Source: Acidobacteriota bacterium
GTDB taxonomy: Bacteria > Acidobacteriota > Terriglobia > UBA7540
Reading direction: 5' to 3'
DNA length: 44,991 nt
Assembly: GCA_003165315.1 (NCBI GenBank)
Contig: PLSX01000229.1
Span: forward strand, 48,475 to 93,465
Of this stretch, positions 26,781 to 35,790 are shown one piece after another. A program made the position numbers and the translations under genes. The notes under the pieces are model-generated. The model was not told the DNA's origin. It was given only the letters and a program-made list of their open reading frames with translations, and ran no database searches. Position 1 is the first letter of the stretch. The number at the start of each line of letters is the position of its first letter.

Positions 26781-28571
26781 TTATGGAACAGTCAGCGCTG
26801 CGGGAGCGGCGCGATTGGAGGTTGCCGCCGGCTTCTTTTGGGCAGTGGCAGGGTGGACGACCGGGTGTTTGGATTTGGCAATGGGTCGCGCGTGATATGT
26901 CCGGGCGGCTGTGGAGGATTGTCCTTGCAGGTAAATGTGCAAGGTTCTGCCTGGCGCTAATTTTGCGGACCTCAAGCCGTTCCAGCGGCGAATCTGGTAG
27001 GGCGTCACATTAAACCGATCAGCAATGAGATCCACTGTGTCTCCCGGACGCACGCGGTATTGAGTAAGCCGCAGCGGGACCGATTCCCGAACTCGCGCCA
27101 GGGCAGAGTCATTGCCCTCCGCCATGGGAACCGCCAGATGTGTCCCTGGCTGAAGAGAAGCGCTGGCGGAAAGTTGATTCGCCTGCGCCAGGGCGACAGG
27201 TGAAACGCGAAGTTGTTTGGCGATGCCAGCCAGGGTTTCTCCTTCCAACACTTTGTGCGCGCGCCACCAGAGCCGCTTACTTTGAGGAATTGAGGCTATG
27301 TTCTTCTCGTAGAGGTCCTTGGTTCCAGCAGGCAGATACAAAATGAAGCCAGGATCGTTGCCAGGTGTGGTCCAGCGTTGCAAACTTGGATTGATTTTAA
27401 CCAGGTCCTCGACCGGGTGGTCAATCAACTGGGCCACCAGGCGCAAGTCCGTGGGCGTATCGACCTCCACATGATCCACCTGCAGCGGCGGATCCGGTTG
27501 CGTGTCAAATCCATATGCCTTGGGGTCCTTGGCAATCAGGGCTGTGGCCAGGAAGATGGGAACGTAATTCTCGGTTTCCGTGGGCAATGCATGGACCCTG
27601 CGCAGTTCCCAGTAGTCAGCGTATCCAGTCCTCTCAATAGCACGCTGAACGGTGAGGGGGCCGCTGTCATACGCCGCCATCACCAGGAACCAGTCACCAA
27701 ATGTGGTGTAAAGGTCCTTGAGGTGGTGGGCGGCAGCAGCGGAGGCCTTGGCGGGGTCCTGGCGTTCATCCACCCAACGGTTTTTCTTCAATCCGTAGAG
27801 ACTCCCCGTACCCTGCGAAAATTGCCAGATACCTACGCACTGGGCTTTGGAAACAGCGAAGGGATTGAACGCACTTTCGCCCGCTGCAAGATAGATGAGG
27901 TCCTGTGGCACACCCTGTTTGCGCAATGCATCCCCAATAATTTCCCCGTAGGTTCCTTTGCGCCGCAAAACATTTTCAATATAACCACGGCTGTGGTTTT
28001 GCAGGTAAGTAATGACGCCGTCCACAGCATCATTGGAAACCAACGGCAAATCCGAGTGGACTGATTGCAACTCCTCCTGCACTCGTTGCTTGGTGCGGGG
28101 ATCGACGGGGAATGTGAGGCCGGAAAAAGACTCCAAAGGTGTGGGCTCATAATTGTGGAGGCTCAGGGCGTCACCCTTCTCGAGGGAAGCGGCTTCCACG
28201 GAATAGACGTTTTCGACGATTTTATCGAACTCGGAACTTAGCCGCTCATCGCCCTGAATATCCAAACCCGATTGCAGCAGGGCACCCAGCGCCTGGTCAA
28301 ACTCCTGCTTTGACTTTTCCAGGTTTCCCGCGCGAAAGTCATCCATGCCGCTCGTGTAAAGGGAGTCCACTTGCTTTACCAGCGTGTCTGTGGCATCCGG
28401 GTGGGCCAAGATTTCATTGGGAACGACGGGCTGAGCGGGTTTGATGGGCAATGCCTGAGGCGGAGGAGGCGGAGCGGGGGTATGCGCGACCGTCGTTTGC
28501 TTTTCTGTCGTTGCGCAGGCATTTAGCACCAGCACCGCGCCAAAAAGACAGGCCAGCCGTCGCTTTGTCAA
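26781..28571 (-). CDS. MltD-like membrane-bound lytic transglycosylase with LysM domains
   Basis: A 596-residue lipoprotein that cleaves peptidoglycan glycan strands. A TTG at 28571 with GGAGGG seven bases ahead starts a lipoprotein signal (ACLFGAVLVLNAC, lipid site Cys19). Next comes a Pro-rich stretch, then a helical N-terminal region. The SLT catalytic domain (about 205-345) carries the catalytic Glu232 in LIYLAAGESAFNP, then GIWQFSQGTG. The usual AYNSG is AYDSG here (300-304). Two LysM domains follow: about 436-482 (AHKVLEGETLAGIAKQLRVS) and about 504-548 (QYRVRPGDTVDLIADRFNVT). The tail is basic and Ala/Pro-rich. The nearest neighbours are unrelated, so it is probably transcribed alone. 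Confidence 0.93.
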   Translation of the reverse strand: MTKRRLACLFGAVLVLNACATTEKQTTVAHTPAPPPPPQALPIKPAQPVVPNEILAHPDATDTLVKQVDSLYTSGMDDFRAGNLEKSKQEFDQALGALLQSGLDIQGDERLSSEFDKIVENVYSVEAASLEKGDALSLHNYEPTPLESFSGLTFPVDPRTKQRVQEELQSVHSDLPLVSNDAVDGVITYLQNHSRGYIENVLRRKGTYGEIIGDALRKQGVPQDLIYLAAGESAFNPFAVSKAQCVGIWQFSQGTGSLYGLKKNRWVDERQDPAKASAAAAHHLKDLYTTFGDWFLVMAAYDSGPLTVQRAIERTGYADYWELRRVHALPTETENYVPIFLATALIAKDPKAYGFDTQPDPPLQVDHVEVDTPTDLRLVAQLIDHPVEDLVKINPSLQRWTTPGNDPGFILYLPAGTKDLYEKNIASIPQSKRLWWRAHKVLEGETLAGIAKQLRVSPVALAQANQLSASASLQPGTHLAVPMAEGNDSALARVRESVPLRLTQYRVRPGDTVDLIADRFNVTPYQIRRWNGLRSAKLAPGRTLHIYLQGQSSTAARTYHARPIAKSKHPVVHPATAQKKPAATSNRAAPAALTVP

Positions 28572-29117
28572 AACCCAACCCTCCGTAAACTCAAAGATTA
28601 TGGGCGCATGCCCACCCTCCGCGCCGGCAGAGAACTCCCGATGAATTCTACTTACCGGGAGATTGCCGGGTCAACCCGAAAGTGGGAAGACCGCTCTGGG
28701 AAGGCGCGCCTTAACTCAACTTCAAGGCTCAAATTTCTCCGCGCCAGGCGGCTTCGATTTCAGTAGCTTGATTTGCTGTTAGTATTTCCAGTTCGGCGCA
28801 GGCAATAGCATCGGGCATGTCCACAGTGCGATCCCTCGCCGCCATTATCGTGGGCCGCTGCAAAGGCACCCATGCCACCGACCTTGCCGATCAGAAAGAA
28901 TAACGTTTCCGATTAGGGTCAATGTCTGAAAATGCTTTCGTAACCCGTCTCGTTTCCTCCCGATTTCTTCAGAGTAATTTCAGATCTGGCGCGACAGTTA
29001 GCGCTCTTTTTTGCGAGGCCATAATAAGTATTAATGAGAAAAGTCTGATCGTGAGAGCAAAGATGGATCGCAGGGCGGTTCGTAAACCACGCCCACAAGG
29101 GGTACCCCAAAAAGCGA
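28572..29117. other. 546-bp intergenic region, no supported gene
   Basis: It separates the transglycosylase and the outer-membrane-protein genes. A 38-codon minus-strand frame (ATG near 28844, product beginning MAARDRTVDMPDAIA) has protein-like composition but no clear ribosome site. A 63-codon frame at 28919-29110 looks spurious. No RNA fold or terminator was convincing. Confidence 0.45.
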
Positions 29118-29957
29118 TTAAAGATGGTGAGCTAGGAATCCGTTGAGGCCCTTGCCCTTGTCCGATCCCCAGGTATGGTAGAGCCCAAGATAAGCATAGT
29201 TTTCAGTTTGCCCAAAGGCCGTGTGGCCGTAGGCAAAAAGGATTTGCAAGCCAGGGTTTCGGATGTAATAGTAGCCACCAATATCGATCATCGTGGCGGA
29301 CTTGGTTTGCGCAGTAGCGATGCCTTCCGCCCCGTGCGAGTAAACTTCCGCTCCCAGTGTAAGTTTCTTTCCGATGTCCCTTTGAAGCAGCCATCCACCA
29401 TAGGTAAAGTTGCGATACCCGGTTTGAGGGACAATCTGGTATCCAGCCCCACCGTATGTGGTCCAGTGTCCCCAGCTCTTTTGGGCCCAAACCGGGAGCT
29501 TATACCAGACTCTTCCAACTCCCAGCCCTTTGGCATAACTGCCGGTAGGGATTTCAAACATCGTAAAGGTGCCAATTTCCGGGCGGTGCTTTGTCTCTTT
29601 TATGAATCGATACTTTGCCCCTAATTCGATGTCCTCAAATCCGTAAGCTTTGGTTCCAATTCCAGCGGGCGCATATCTGGGATTATTGGAAGGAAGAATA
29701 GCTCCAAACGGCAGGATGATGTGCAGGTGAAGATTAGGAGCAGCACCCCAATTCGCCTCAAACGCTGGCGCAACCGGATCGGTCTCCACCGGGGTGCCAT
29801 CCGTTGTGCCAAAGAGGTAGACCTCATAATGGCGGAACTCAATGGGCTCCGGGTCATCGGTTTGAAACGGAGGGCCTGCCCGCAGATCCCCGGCGGTAAC
29901 CACCAAAAGTACCAGAAGTAAAAGCGTTGTTTTAGTGCGAAGGCAAATCCCGTTCAT
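29118..29957 (-). CDS. Outer-membrane beta-barrel protein (MetA/phenol-pathway-transporter-like)
   Basis: A 279-residue protein with an N-terminal signal (TKTTLLLLVLLVVTAGDLRAGPP) from the ATG at 29957, which has AAGG seven bases ahead. The open frame extends 33 codons upstream, but those overlap the preceding gene. The mature part opens PFQTDDPEPIEFRHYEVYLFG and alternates Gly and aromatic residues in short strands (GFEDIELGAKYRF, YGGAGYQIVPQTG, LTLGAEVYSHGAEG). This resembles the PF13557-type outer-membrane family. It has no terminal Phe but ends LNGFLAHHL. It is the last gene of a three-gene minus-strand set with two inner-membrane proteins; the gap is 73 bp. The substrate is unknown. Confidence 0.75.
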   Translation of the reverse strand: MNGICLRTKTTLLLLVLLVVTAGDLRAGPPFQTDDPEPIEFRHYEVYLFGTTDGTPVETDPVAPAFEANWGAAPNLHLHIILPFGAILPSNNPRYAPAGIGTKAYGFEDIELGAKYRFIKETKHRPEIGTFTMFEIPTGSYAKGLGVGRVWYKLPVWAQKSWGHWTTYGGAGYQIVPQTGYRNFTYGGWLLQRDIGKKLTLGAEVYSHGAEGIATAQTKSATMIDIGGYYYIRNPGLQILFAYGHTAFGQTENYAYLGLYHTWGSDKGKGLNGFLAHHL

Positions 29958-30030
29958 GCGCGCACCTTGGGAGAGTGGCACCCACGCTTTACCCGCATAG
30001 ATCAGGGCTCCGATAGCGCTGCCACCCGTT

Positions 30031-30417
30031 TTACTTTCCTTGCAACAAATCCGCAAATGGAGGAAACGTCAGCAAAATTCCCAACCCTAGAAGAAAAAAT
30101 GCAACAGCGTTAATTGTCCCGATGGCAACAGTCTTCACCCGCCACCGTTTCGCCAGTATCAACCACGTCCCGAGCCACAATAGAATCGCCACGGAACTCA
30201 CGCCGGAAAGCGGTCCTGTGGGCAAATAGAACGTCAACAATTTAGCGATCGGCTTGCAGGCATCCGCCACCAGGCTGATGATGCCAATAAACGTGCAACC
30301 TACCCCCGCCGAAAGGATGGCTGCCGCAGCAGGTCCATTCGCCTGCGATTCGTGGGCAGGATTCTCGGCCCTTGGCGAAGTACGGGGCGATTCATCTTGT
30401 GTTTGTGAAGGGTTCAT
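30031..30417 (-). CDS. Small three-helix inner-membrane protein, unknown function
   Basis: A 128-residue protein with a polar N-terminal tail of about 30 residues and three probable helices: about 32-54 (AAILSAGVGCTFIGIISLVA), about 70-90 (GPLSGVSSVAILLWLGTWLIL) and about 97-118. The FYLPTGPLSGVSSVAILLWL motif between helices is striking and looks conserved, but I cannot name the family. Its ATG overlaps the stop of the upstream gene in an ATGA arrangement, which implies translational coupling. The pair most likely forms one inner-membrane complex. Confidence 0.7.
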   Translation of the reverse strand: MNPSQTQDESPRTSPRAENPAHESQANGPAAAAILSAGVGCTFIGIISLVADACKPIAKLLTFYLPTGPLSGVSSVAILLWLGTWLILAKRWRVKTVAIGTINAVAFFLLGLGILLTFPPFADLLQGK

Positions 30418-30983
30418 TCGGCCTTCCCCATTAAGTGAATTGTCGAACCACCGTTTAATGGCGCGTATTTATTGAGCATGGCACCGAATAGCCCCGCCAC
30501 GCCTGCCGCCCCAAACGCTGCCAGCGCAAAAACCAGAACGGCTTTGCGCACCTGTGAATGTTCCTGCATCGACCGACGGTGGTGGGTGTATACATGGGCC
30601 ACCATTGACATCACGATGACTGCGATCCAGGCCACATGTTCCTTCCACTCCATTCCCAAGGTGTGCCACGATTTGGTGGTGGCGTTCGACATCAATAGAT
30701 ACTTGGGGTAGATGGCAAAGTCGATGGTTCCTGCGGGCGGAACGGCTCGATACCAAGGGTAGATGATGTAAGCCCCCATGAGGACCGCGGCCCAGCCCAT
30801 TGCCACCATGCTCAACAGATAAAATCGCTCCACGGCATAACCCCGGCGAGTCAGTATTTCGGGCTGTTCCGCAAAGGCCGATCGGGAAAGTTCCACCACC
30901 AGTCCGAAAGTCGCCAAGAGGAAGAAGGCGCCAAACAGCATCCCATGGATCATGGTGACGAGCGCGCGTACAGTGATTTCCAT
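30414..30983 (-). CDS. Multi-helix inner-membrane protein with many histidines, unknown function
   Basis: A 189-residue protein starting at ATG 30983, which has GGGAG seven bases ahead. The open frame extends further upstream without a ribosome site. About four helices are visible: MIHGMLFGAFFLLATFGLVV, YLLSMVAMGWAAVLMGAYII, HVAWIAVIVMSMVAHVY and AVLVFALAAFGAAGVAGLFG. Histidines lie in or next to the helices (MIHGML, KSWHTLGMEWKEHVAW, VAHVYTHHRR). That spacing could bind haem or metal, but no c-type CxxCH is present. It is translationally coupled to the next gene, followed by a beta-barrel gene. The role is not known. Confidence 0.72.
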   Translation of the reverse strand: MEITVRALVTMIHGMLFGAFFLLATFGLVVELSRSAFAEQPEILTRRGYAVERFYLLSMVAMGWAAVLMGAYIIYPWYRAVPPAGTIDFAIYPKYLLMSNATTKSWHTLGMEWKEHVAWIAVIVMSMVAHVYTHHRRSMQEHSQVRKAVLVFALAAFGAAGVAGLFGAMLNKYAPLNGGSTIHLMGKAE

Positions 30984-31382
30984 CAATAGTCTCCCAATGC
31001 GAAATGGCTGATCAGGCTCTGTCCCCACAGTCCCGGGGGCACGATTACTTGTTGTAATGCCAGCCTTGGCGGCGGCAGCAGTTGAGCTGAAACTCAGCCC
31101 AATCGGACCTGAAACGTAACGCCTGACACCTGGCACTCCAAATTGTCCAAATTAGGGTGTGCCCCCCAGACCCATTGTGGACAGCCCACCAATCCCGGAC
31201 AGTAAGGGCTCCCGCCCGCAGCTTAACTGCGATAAAATATCGCTTGTCGGGCCTCGGGTTTTACTCCATCCGGCTTGTCCAGCACTCCTACTCATGAAGA
31301 CAGAGGGTAGCTCCTGCCGGACATTGCCGCAGTCCCGAGGGAATCGCATCGGACAAGAAGGACTTACCGGATCAAACCGCGA

Positions 31383-31460
31383 CCGCCAACTCCCGTTGCC
31401 GCCAATTCCCGTGGCTGCCAAGGCCCGGGATCGCCAATTCTCGTCGTCGCTAGTTCCCCA
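31383..31460. repeat. Imperfect minisatellite of a gccaattcccgt unit
   Basis: Near-repeats of ccgccaactcccgttg, ccgccaattcccgtgg, tcgccaattctcgtcg and tcgctagttcccca follow each other. The rest of the 495-bp gap between the membrane operon and padR (30984-31478) holds no gene that I can support. Confidence 0.5.
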
Positions 31461-31478
31461 TTGGGATAGCCCTGACAC

Positions 31479-31793
31479 CTACTTGTTATGCTCCATCCCA
31501 AACATCTCGCCAAACAGCTCCTGCACACGGCGGCGGCCCGAGCGTAGCGCTTTGCGTCCGAGGGGCGTGATTTTGTAAACACGTCGGGCGGATTTTCCTT
31601 CCCGCTCCTGGTGCGAGCGCAGGTAGCCCTTCTTCTCCAAGCCGTGCAGAATGGGGTAAAGCGTTCCCGCGCTCAGCTTGTAGCCGTGATGCGCCAGCTC
31701 CTCCATCATCCACACGCCGTAAAGGGGTTCCTCGTCCGCGTGGTGAAGAATATGCAGGCGGATCAGCCCCGAATAGAGGCTCTTATCATCCAT
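31479..31793 (-). CDS. PadR family transcriptional regulator
   Basis: A 104-residue winged-helix repressor. IRLHILHHADEEPLYGVWMMEEL, followed by LSAGTLYPILHGLEKKGYLRSH and RRVYKITPLGRKAL, is the standard PadR pattern: recognition helix at SAGTLYPILHGLE, wing at the end of the core. The length is typical of short PadR members, whose C-terminal helix dimerises. It stands alone behind its own promoter with an overlapping palindrome, so self-repression is likely. It may also control the membrane operon downstream, by inference from position. The ligand is unknown. Confidence 0.93.
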   Translation of the reverse strand: MDDKSLYSGLIRLHILHHADEEPLYGVWMMEELAHHGYKLSAGTLYPILHGLEKKGYLRSHQEREGKSARRVYKITPLGRKALRSGRRRVQELFGEMFGMEHNK

Positions 31794-31812
31794 ATTGTCT
31801 TTCGATGCCCTG

Positions 31813-31826
31813 TTTCAATATCGAAA
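31813..31826. promoter_or_regulatory. Palindrome overlapping the padR start site, operator candidate
   Basis: tttcaatatcgaaa is a 14-base palindrome with one mismatched pair. It lies immediately downstream of the -10 box of the padR promoter. A second partial copy of the half-site (ttcgat) lies at 31801-31806. PadR proteins commonly bind such sites in their own promoters. Confidence 0.5.
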
Positions 31827-31829
31827 GCC

Positions 31830-31859
31830 AATATAGAAGAAAGACGGATTGATTGTCAA
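31830..31859 (-). promoter_or_regulatory. padR promoter candidate
   Basis: On the minus strand TTGACA (31859-31854) is followed after 18 bp by TATATT (31835-31830), a six of six and a five of six match. The expected start falls inside the palindrome at 31813-31826. Confidence 0.6.
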
Positions 31860-32016
31860 CAGGATGTGGAAATGGGGAAGGAATTCCCACGGCTGCCTAC
31901 CGGTAAGCTACACCTAGCCGCCACTCCCTGGCTGGAACGAACCCCGTGCCAGGGTGGAGGCTCATATTCCGGACAAACTTGAAACGACAATCCCCGCTTT
32001 GCAGGCGCGCAATCTC

Positions 32017-34161
32017 TCAACGTCGCGCTTGACTGCTCCACGCCTTCCAGGTGGCGGGATCGGAGAGCATTTTGATAAAAATTCCACCCACCACCGAGCG
32101 GGCCTGGAAACCCACCTGCGTGCCATCGCGAGTCCAGTACCAGTCGGTCAGGGGAACGCGTGTCGGTGAAGCACTGATCCAATCGTAGATGGGCGCGATC
32201 AGTTTGTCCCAGTCCGTATTGGATTCCGCCATAGTGGCGGTCCAGAACTCCCAATCAAGTTTCGTGTAGCCTTTGCGGCTGTCGAGGGGAAGGCCACAGC
32301 GATTGAGGTGGTTTACGTAGAAGGATATCTCCTTTTGCGCAACTTCCGCCGGGAAGAGGTTGAGGCCAAGAACTTTATCCCACACCAGATTGTACTTCTC
32401 GCTCCAGGTACCGGGCTTATCAAAGGCCAGCCGGTAATGGTCGCCATCGTTCGCCATCTGCACCCAGCGCGTGGCGAACTCCTCCGCCTTGGCGCGGTAC
32501 GGCCGGGCGAGTTGATTCTTTCCCTCCATGTCCAGGATCTGCGCATAGGAGCCCAAACCAAGAATGGCTTTGATGGAGAGGTTGGTGTTGTGCGCCAGGT
32601 GTCCGGCAAAATCGTCGGTGCAGAGCTGGTTTTCCGGGTTGAAGCCGTTCTCAACCAGGTAATCCGCCCAGGGTTTGAGAATCGCCGCGTATTTTTCCGC
32701 GAACGCGGGGTTGCCCTCGGCTTTGGCAATGGCGGCAAAGAGGATCAGCATGTTACCGGATTCCTCCACCGGCATGGTCTCAATGTTGTAAGGGTCGCGC
32801 CCATTTGCAAGCGGGTAGGTGCCCAAGTCGTGCGGCGCATAGGAGAATGGCCACTTGCCGGACTTGACGTAATCCATCACCGGGGCAAGCGACGCTTCCA
32901 CCAGGCGCGGATTCACCAGCAGGAAGACGGGCGCCGCCGGATAGATGACATCTACGGTGGAGATGCAGCCACAACTGAAGTTCTCCTTGGGAAAATAGTA
33001 GGGAGTCTGCCCGTCCGGCGCCGCCACCAGTTTGTGCGCTGCCATGCTTTGCCGGTAAGCCAGGGCGGCGATGCGCGCGTACTTCTCGCCACCCGCCCGC
33101 GAAAGATCCGCCATCATTTGGCCATCGAACTTCTCGCTCGCCGCACGGAGCGAACCGTATTCATGCTCGGCGGAAGTGAGAAGGTCATTTGACTGCGCGC
33201 CATTTCGCCGCCAGTAAGGGCGCAAACGCTGGTGAAAATATTCAATGGAATAGAGGTCGTCGTAGGCGAGGATCAGATGCCTCTCAACGGGCTCAGCCTG
33301 CACCTGCCCCAGCTCAAACACCATGGCCATTTGTGGGGCTCGATGGGCGGGGCGAGGCGCGGCGGGTTCATCCTTTTCCGGCAGACTGCCATTCTCCAAG
33401 AATGCATCGTGCAGGGAATCGGGGCTGGCGATGGCGCTCGCCGTTATCTCGTTATTCGGCGCGGCGGCATAAAAGTAGCCCCAGTCGATGCGCAAATCAT
33501 CTCCGGATTTTGCCAGAACCGGCTGCTCCCGTGACCCCATGCGCAGCACACTGAGATCGCCCACCTTTTCACGCGCCCATTCCACCGGCTGATCACCGGT
33601 GTTCACTACGAGTTCTGCGGAGTTGGCGTAATAAATTGAAACCGTGTGCGTGCGGCCATCCACGGCACGGACTTGCCAGATGAGATAGGTAACAGGGCGG
33701 GAAAGAACGTCCAGGTCGCTGGGCAGGAGCGGGGTGAGGAACGTCAGCGTCACGTGGACGCCCGCTCCCTCAAATTCATAAACCGTGCGAGTGGGAAATA
33801 CGCTTAGCCCGACCTGGGGGAGAGCCTCCTCATCCACGGGCCGCCCCATGAGGCGATAAACCGCTCCATCGACCCTGATCATGCTCTCAAGAGTCTGCGG
33901 CTTGCCCGTCCAGTGGCGGGTGACATCGTCAGTAAGGTGGTCAGCAAAAGACCAGATGTTAAGGTACGGATCGGTCGTCACAAGTGGCACGGCGCGAGGC
34001 TGGAAGGCCTCCGCGGCATGAGCAGATGCGGCAGTGATGAAGCCCACTGCAACAAGCAGCATCAGTACGAATTTCCGTTGCCACTTCTGATCCACTCGCG
34101 CCGGGCACATGCGCGCTCCCCCATTTGGATTCATTGAATTATTCCCGTGATTGTTATTCAT
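32017..34161 (-). CDS. Secreted GtaA/DUF4965-family protein (glutaminase A-like)
   Basis: A 714-residue exported protein. The ATG at 34161 lies seven bases after GAGG; an ATG two codons upstream is too close to it. A signal peptide follows (FVLMLLVAVGFITAASAHAAEAF). The N-terminal beta-sandwich region (about 60-330) corresponds to DUF5127. The middle and C-terminal alpha-helical domains (DUF4965 then DUF1793) show FSCGCISTVDVIYPAAPVFLL, MPVEESGNMLILFAAI and CTDDFAGHLAHNTNLSIKAI. Fungal members are called glutaminase A; in bacteria the helical part resembles an alpha/alpha glycosidase barrel, so a carbohydrate substrate is equally possible. It follows an MFS sugar-type permease gene on the same strand after 222 bp. 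Confidence 0.85.
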   Translation of the reverse strand: MNNNHGNNSMNPNGGARMCPARVDQKWQRKFVLMLLVAVGFITAASAHAAEAFQPRAVPLVTTDPYLNIWSFADHLTDDVTRHWTGKPQTLESMIRVDGAVYRLMGRPVDEEALPQVGLSVFPTRTVYEFEGAGVHVTLTFLTPLLPSDLDVLSRPVTYLIWQVRAVDGRTHTVSIYYANSAELVVNTGDQPVEWAREKVGDLSVLRMGSREQPVLAKSGDDLRIDWGYFYAAAPNNEITASAIASPDSLHDAFLENGSLPEKDEPAAPRPAHRAPQMAMVFELGQVQAEPVERHLILAYDDLYSIEYFHQRLRPYWRRNGAQSNDLLTSAEHEYGSLRAASEKFDGQMMADLSRAGGEKYARIAALAYRQSMAAHKLVAAPDGQTPYYFPKENFSCGCISTVDVIYPAAPVFLLVNPRLVEASLAPVMDYVKSGKWPFSYAPHDLGTYPLANGRDPYNIETMPVEESGNMLILFAAIAKAEGNPAFAEKYAAILKPWADYLVENGFNPENQLCTDDFAGHLAHNTNLSIKAILGLGSYAQILDMEGKNQLARPYRAKAEEFATRWVQMANDGDHYRLAFDKPGTWSEKYNLVWDKVLGLNLFPAEVAQKEISFYVNHLNRCGLPLDSRKGYTKLDWEFWTATMAESNTDWDKLIAPIYDWISASPTRVPLTDWYWTRDGTQVGFQARSVVGGIFIKMLSDPATWKAWSSQARR

Positions 34162-34383
34162 TTTCATACCTCTTGCGGTGGCACAGCCGACGTGGGCGGC
34201 CGAGGGTTAACAGAGAAACCCTAGCTCGGGGAGGCCTCAAGCGCAAGTCAAAAGGCAGAGGGGAGGATGCGGGGCAAGAGTCTTACGGCTAGCTGTTGTG
34301 ACACAAGAGGGAACCCCCTCGCGGGCGAAGGCCGCTTCGCGCAGTTTCAATTGGTGCCATGCGCCAGGTGAACCGCCTCGGCC

Positions 34384-35571
34384 TTAGGCAGGTCCCGAGG
34401 GCAGCAGTTTCTTTCGTTCGTAGGAATTGAAAATAAGCTGCGTAATCAGGAGCATGCAGGCGATCCCCACCAGGATCCAAAAGCCCGATCGTACCGTTTG
34501 GTGTTGGGCGACGTAACCAATCGCGGGGGGAACCACGGCTCCGCTGAGCAGCGCCACAGCCATGAGGATGCCGAAAACCGTGCCAAAGATGCGCGAGAAA
34601 TAGGTGCTGGCAGTTCCCGCCGTGGTGGGAAAAATGGGCCCGTAACAGAGTCCGCAGATGGCGGCGCCAAGGGCAACCAGCACGACATTGGACGCCAGCG
34701 CGATCAACAAGAGTCCGGCGATGGCTCCCACGGAAGATCCCAGCACCAATTGCGGGCCGCGGATCTTCTTGACCACCTGGCTTGCAATCAGGCGGCCGAA
34801 TATCATCATGATCCAAAAGGTAGTGAGGATGAGGGAGGAATCCCTGGCTGAAGCATTCAAATCTTTCTCCAGAAACGTGCGAATGAAACCGTTAGTGGAA
34901 ACCTCCAGGGCGGTGTAAAAGAACAGCAGGCAAGCAAGAATGATAACGGCGGGATTGATGAGCAGCGACATCGCCTGGCCCCAGTCGAATCCTCCCGCCA
35001 TGCTGGCAGGTGGGAACCTTTGCACGAGAGCCACCATGGCCACCAGTCCGACAACCAGGGCAATGGACCATAGGGTGGCTACCAGCCCCACGTGGCGGGC
35101 CAGTAGAGCGACCAGCCCGGGGAAAAATGCTGCCCCGACGCCGAAGAAGATTCCTCCCATATTGAGGCCGGAAGAGGGATTCTCAGGGTAGAGGTCAGGG
35201 ATCAGCGTGTTGGCGGCAGCCATGGCTGAACAACTTCCCAAACCAAGGATGAAGAGCATTGTTCCCAGCACGGCATAGCTGGACGAATACGCCATGCCGA
35301 TCAGCGCCCCGGCACTACACAGAAATCCGGCGGCTAACACCAGCTTCTTGCCGAAGCGATCAATCAACGGCCCAGCGAGGAAGACCATGGGCACTTGCGG
35401 AACGTAAAGGAAGCTGAAGAGCGTCCCGGCATGCGTCAAATCAATACCGGCGCGTGCTCGCAACTCCGGCAGGGTCGCGCCAATAAACGAAGCCACCATT
35501 CCATAGGTAAACAGGCCCGCGCAGGCCGTCGCCATCAGGTAAGGGGTGGAAGTCTGTTTCTGTGAGGCCAT
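34384..35571 (-). CDS. MFS transporter, sugar/fucose-permease-like
   Basis: A 395-residue inner-membrane transporter with about twelve helices. The ATG at 35571 starts MASQKQTSTPYLMATACAGL; the longer frame upstream is polar and lacks support. The loop between helices 2 and 3 carries AGPLIDRFGKKLVLAAG, a standard MFS motif, and the second half has FGRLIASQVVKKIRGPQLVL. The YFSRIFGTVFGILMAVALLSGAVVPP end resembles FucP-type sugar permeases. It lies upstream of the secreted GtaA-like gene and on the same strand. Together with the GH106 and GH29 genes this suggests uptake of released sugars. The substrate is inferred only from that context. Confidence 0.82.
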   Translation of the reverse strand: MASQKQTSTPYLMATACAGLFTYGMVASFIGATLPELRARAGIDLTHAGTLFSFLYVPQVPMVFLAGPLIDRFGKKLVLAAGFLCSAGALIGMAYSSSYAVLGTMLFILGLGSCSAMAAANTLIPDLYPENPSSGLNMGGIFFGVGAAFFPGLVALLARHVGLVATLWSIALVVGLVAMVALVQRFPPASMAGGFDWGQAMSLLINPAVIILACLLFFYTALEVSTNGFIRTFLEKDLNASARDSSLILTTFWIMMIFGRLIASQVVKKIRGPQLVLGSSVGAIAGLLLIALASNVVLVALGAAICGLCYGPIFPTTAGTASTYFSRIFGTVFGILMAVALLSGAVVPPAIGYVAQHQTVRSGFWILVGIACMLLITQLIFNSYERKKLLPSGPA

Positions 35572-35790
35572 GATGATTTGACCTTTCCTCTGGATTTTTG
35601 ATCCATCACTGCCGGGGTGGAGCTTTATGAAGCCGCAGCCCATGATCAACCCGGGGATCGTCAAGGCGAAGGCATTATACCCGCATTTGGGAAATTCCCA
35701 AGTTGGATTGCGGGTAAGCTCGAAGTGAATGGAAATGGCCTTCTGCATAGGAAGAAACTGTGCTATTCATGGGACGATTCGGGAGGACCG

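Noticed and set aside
28730..28844. A 38-codon minus-strand frame beginning MAARDRTVDMPDAIA
   Set aside because: Composition is protein-like, but there is no clear ribosome site, promoter or family match, so it is left as possible gene debris.
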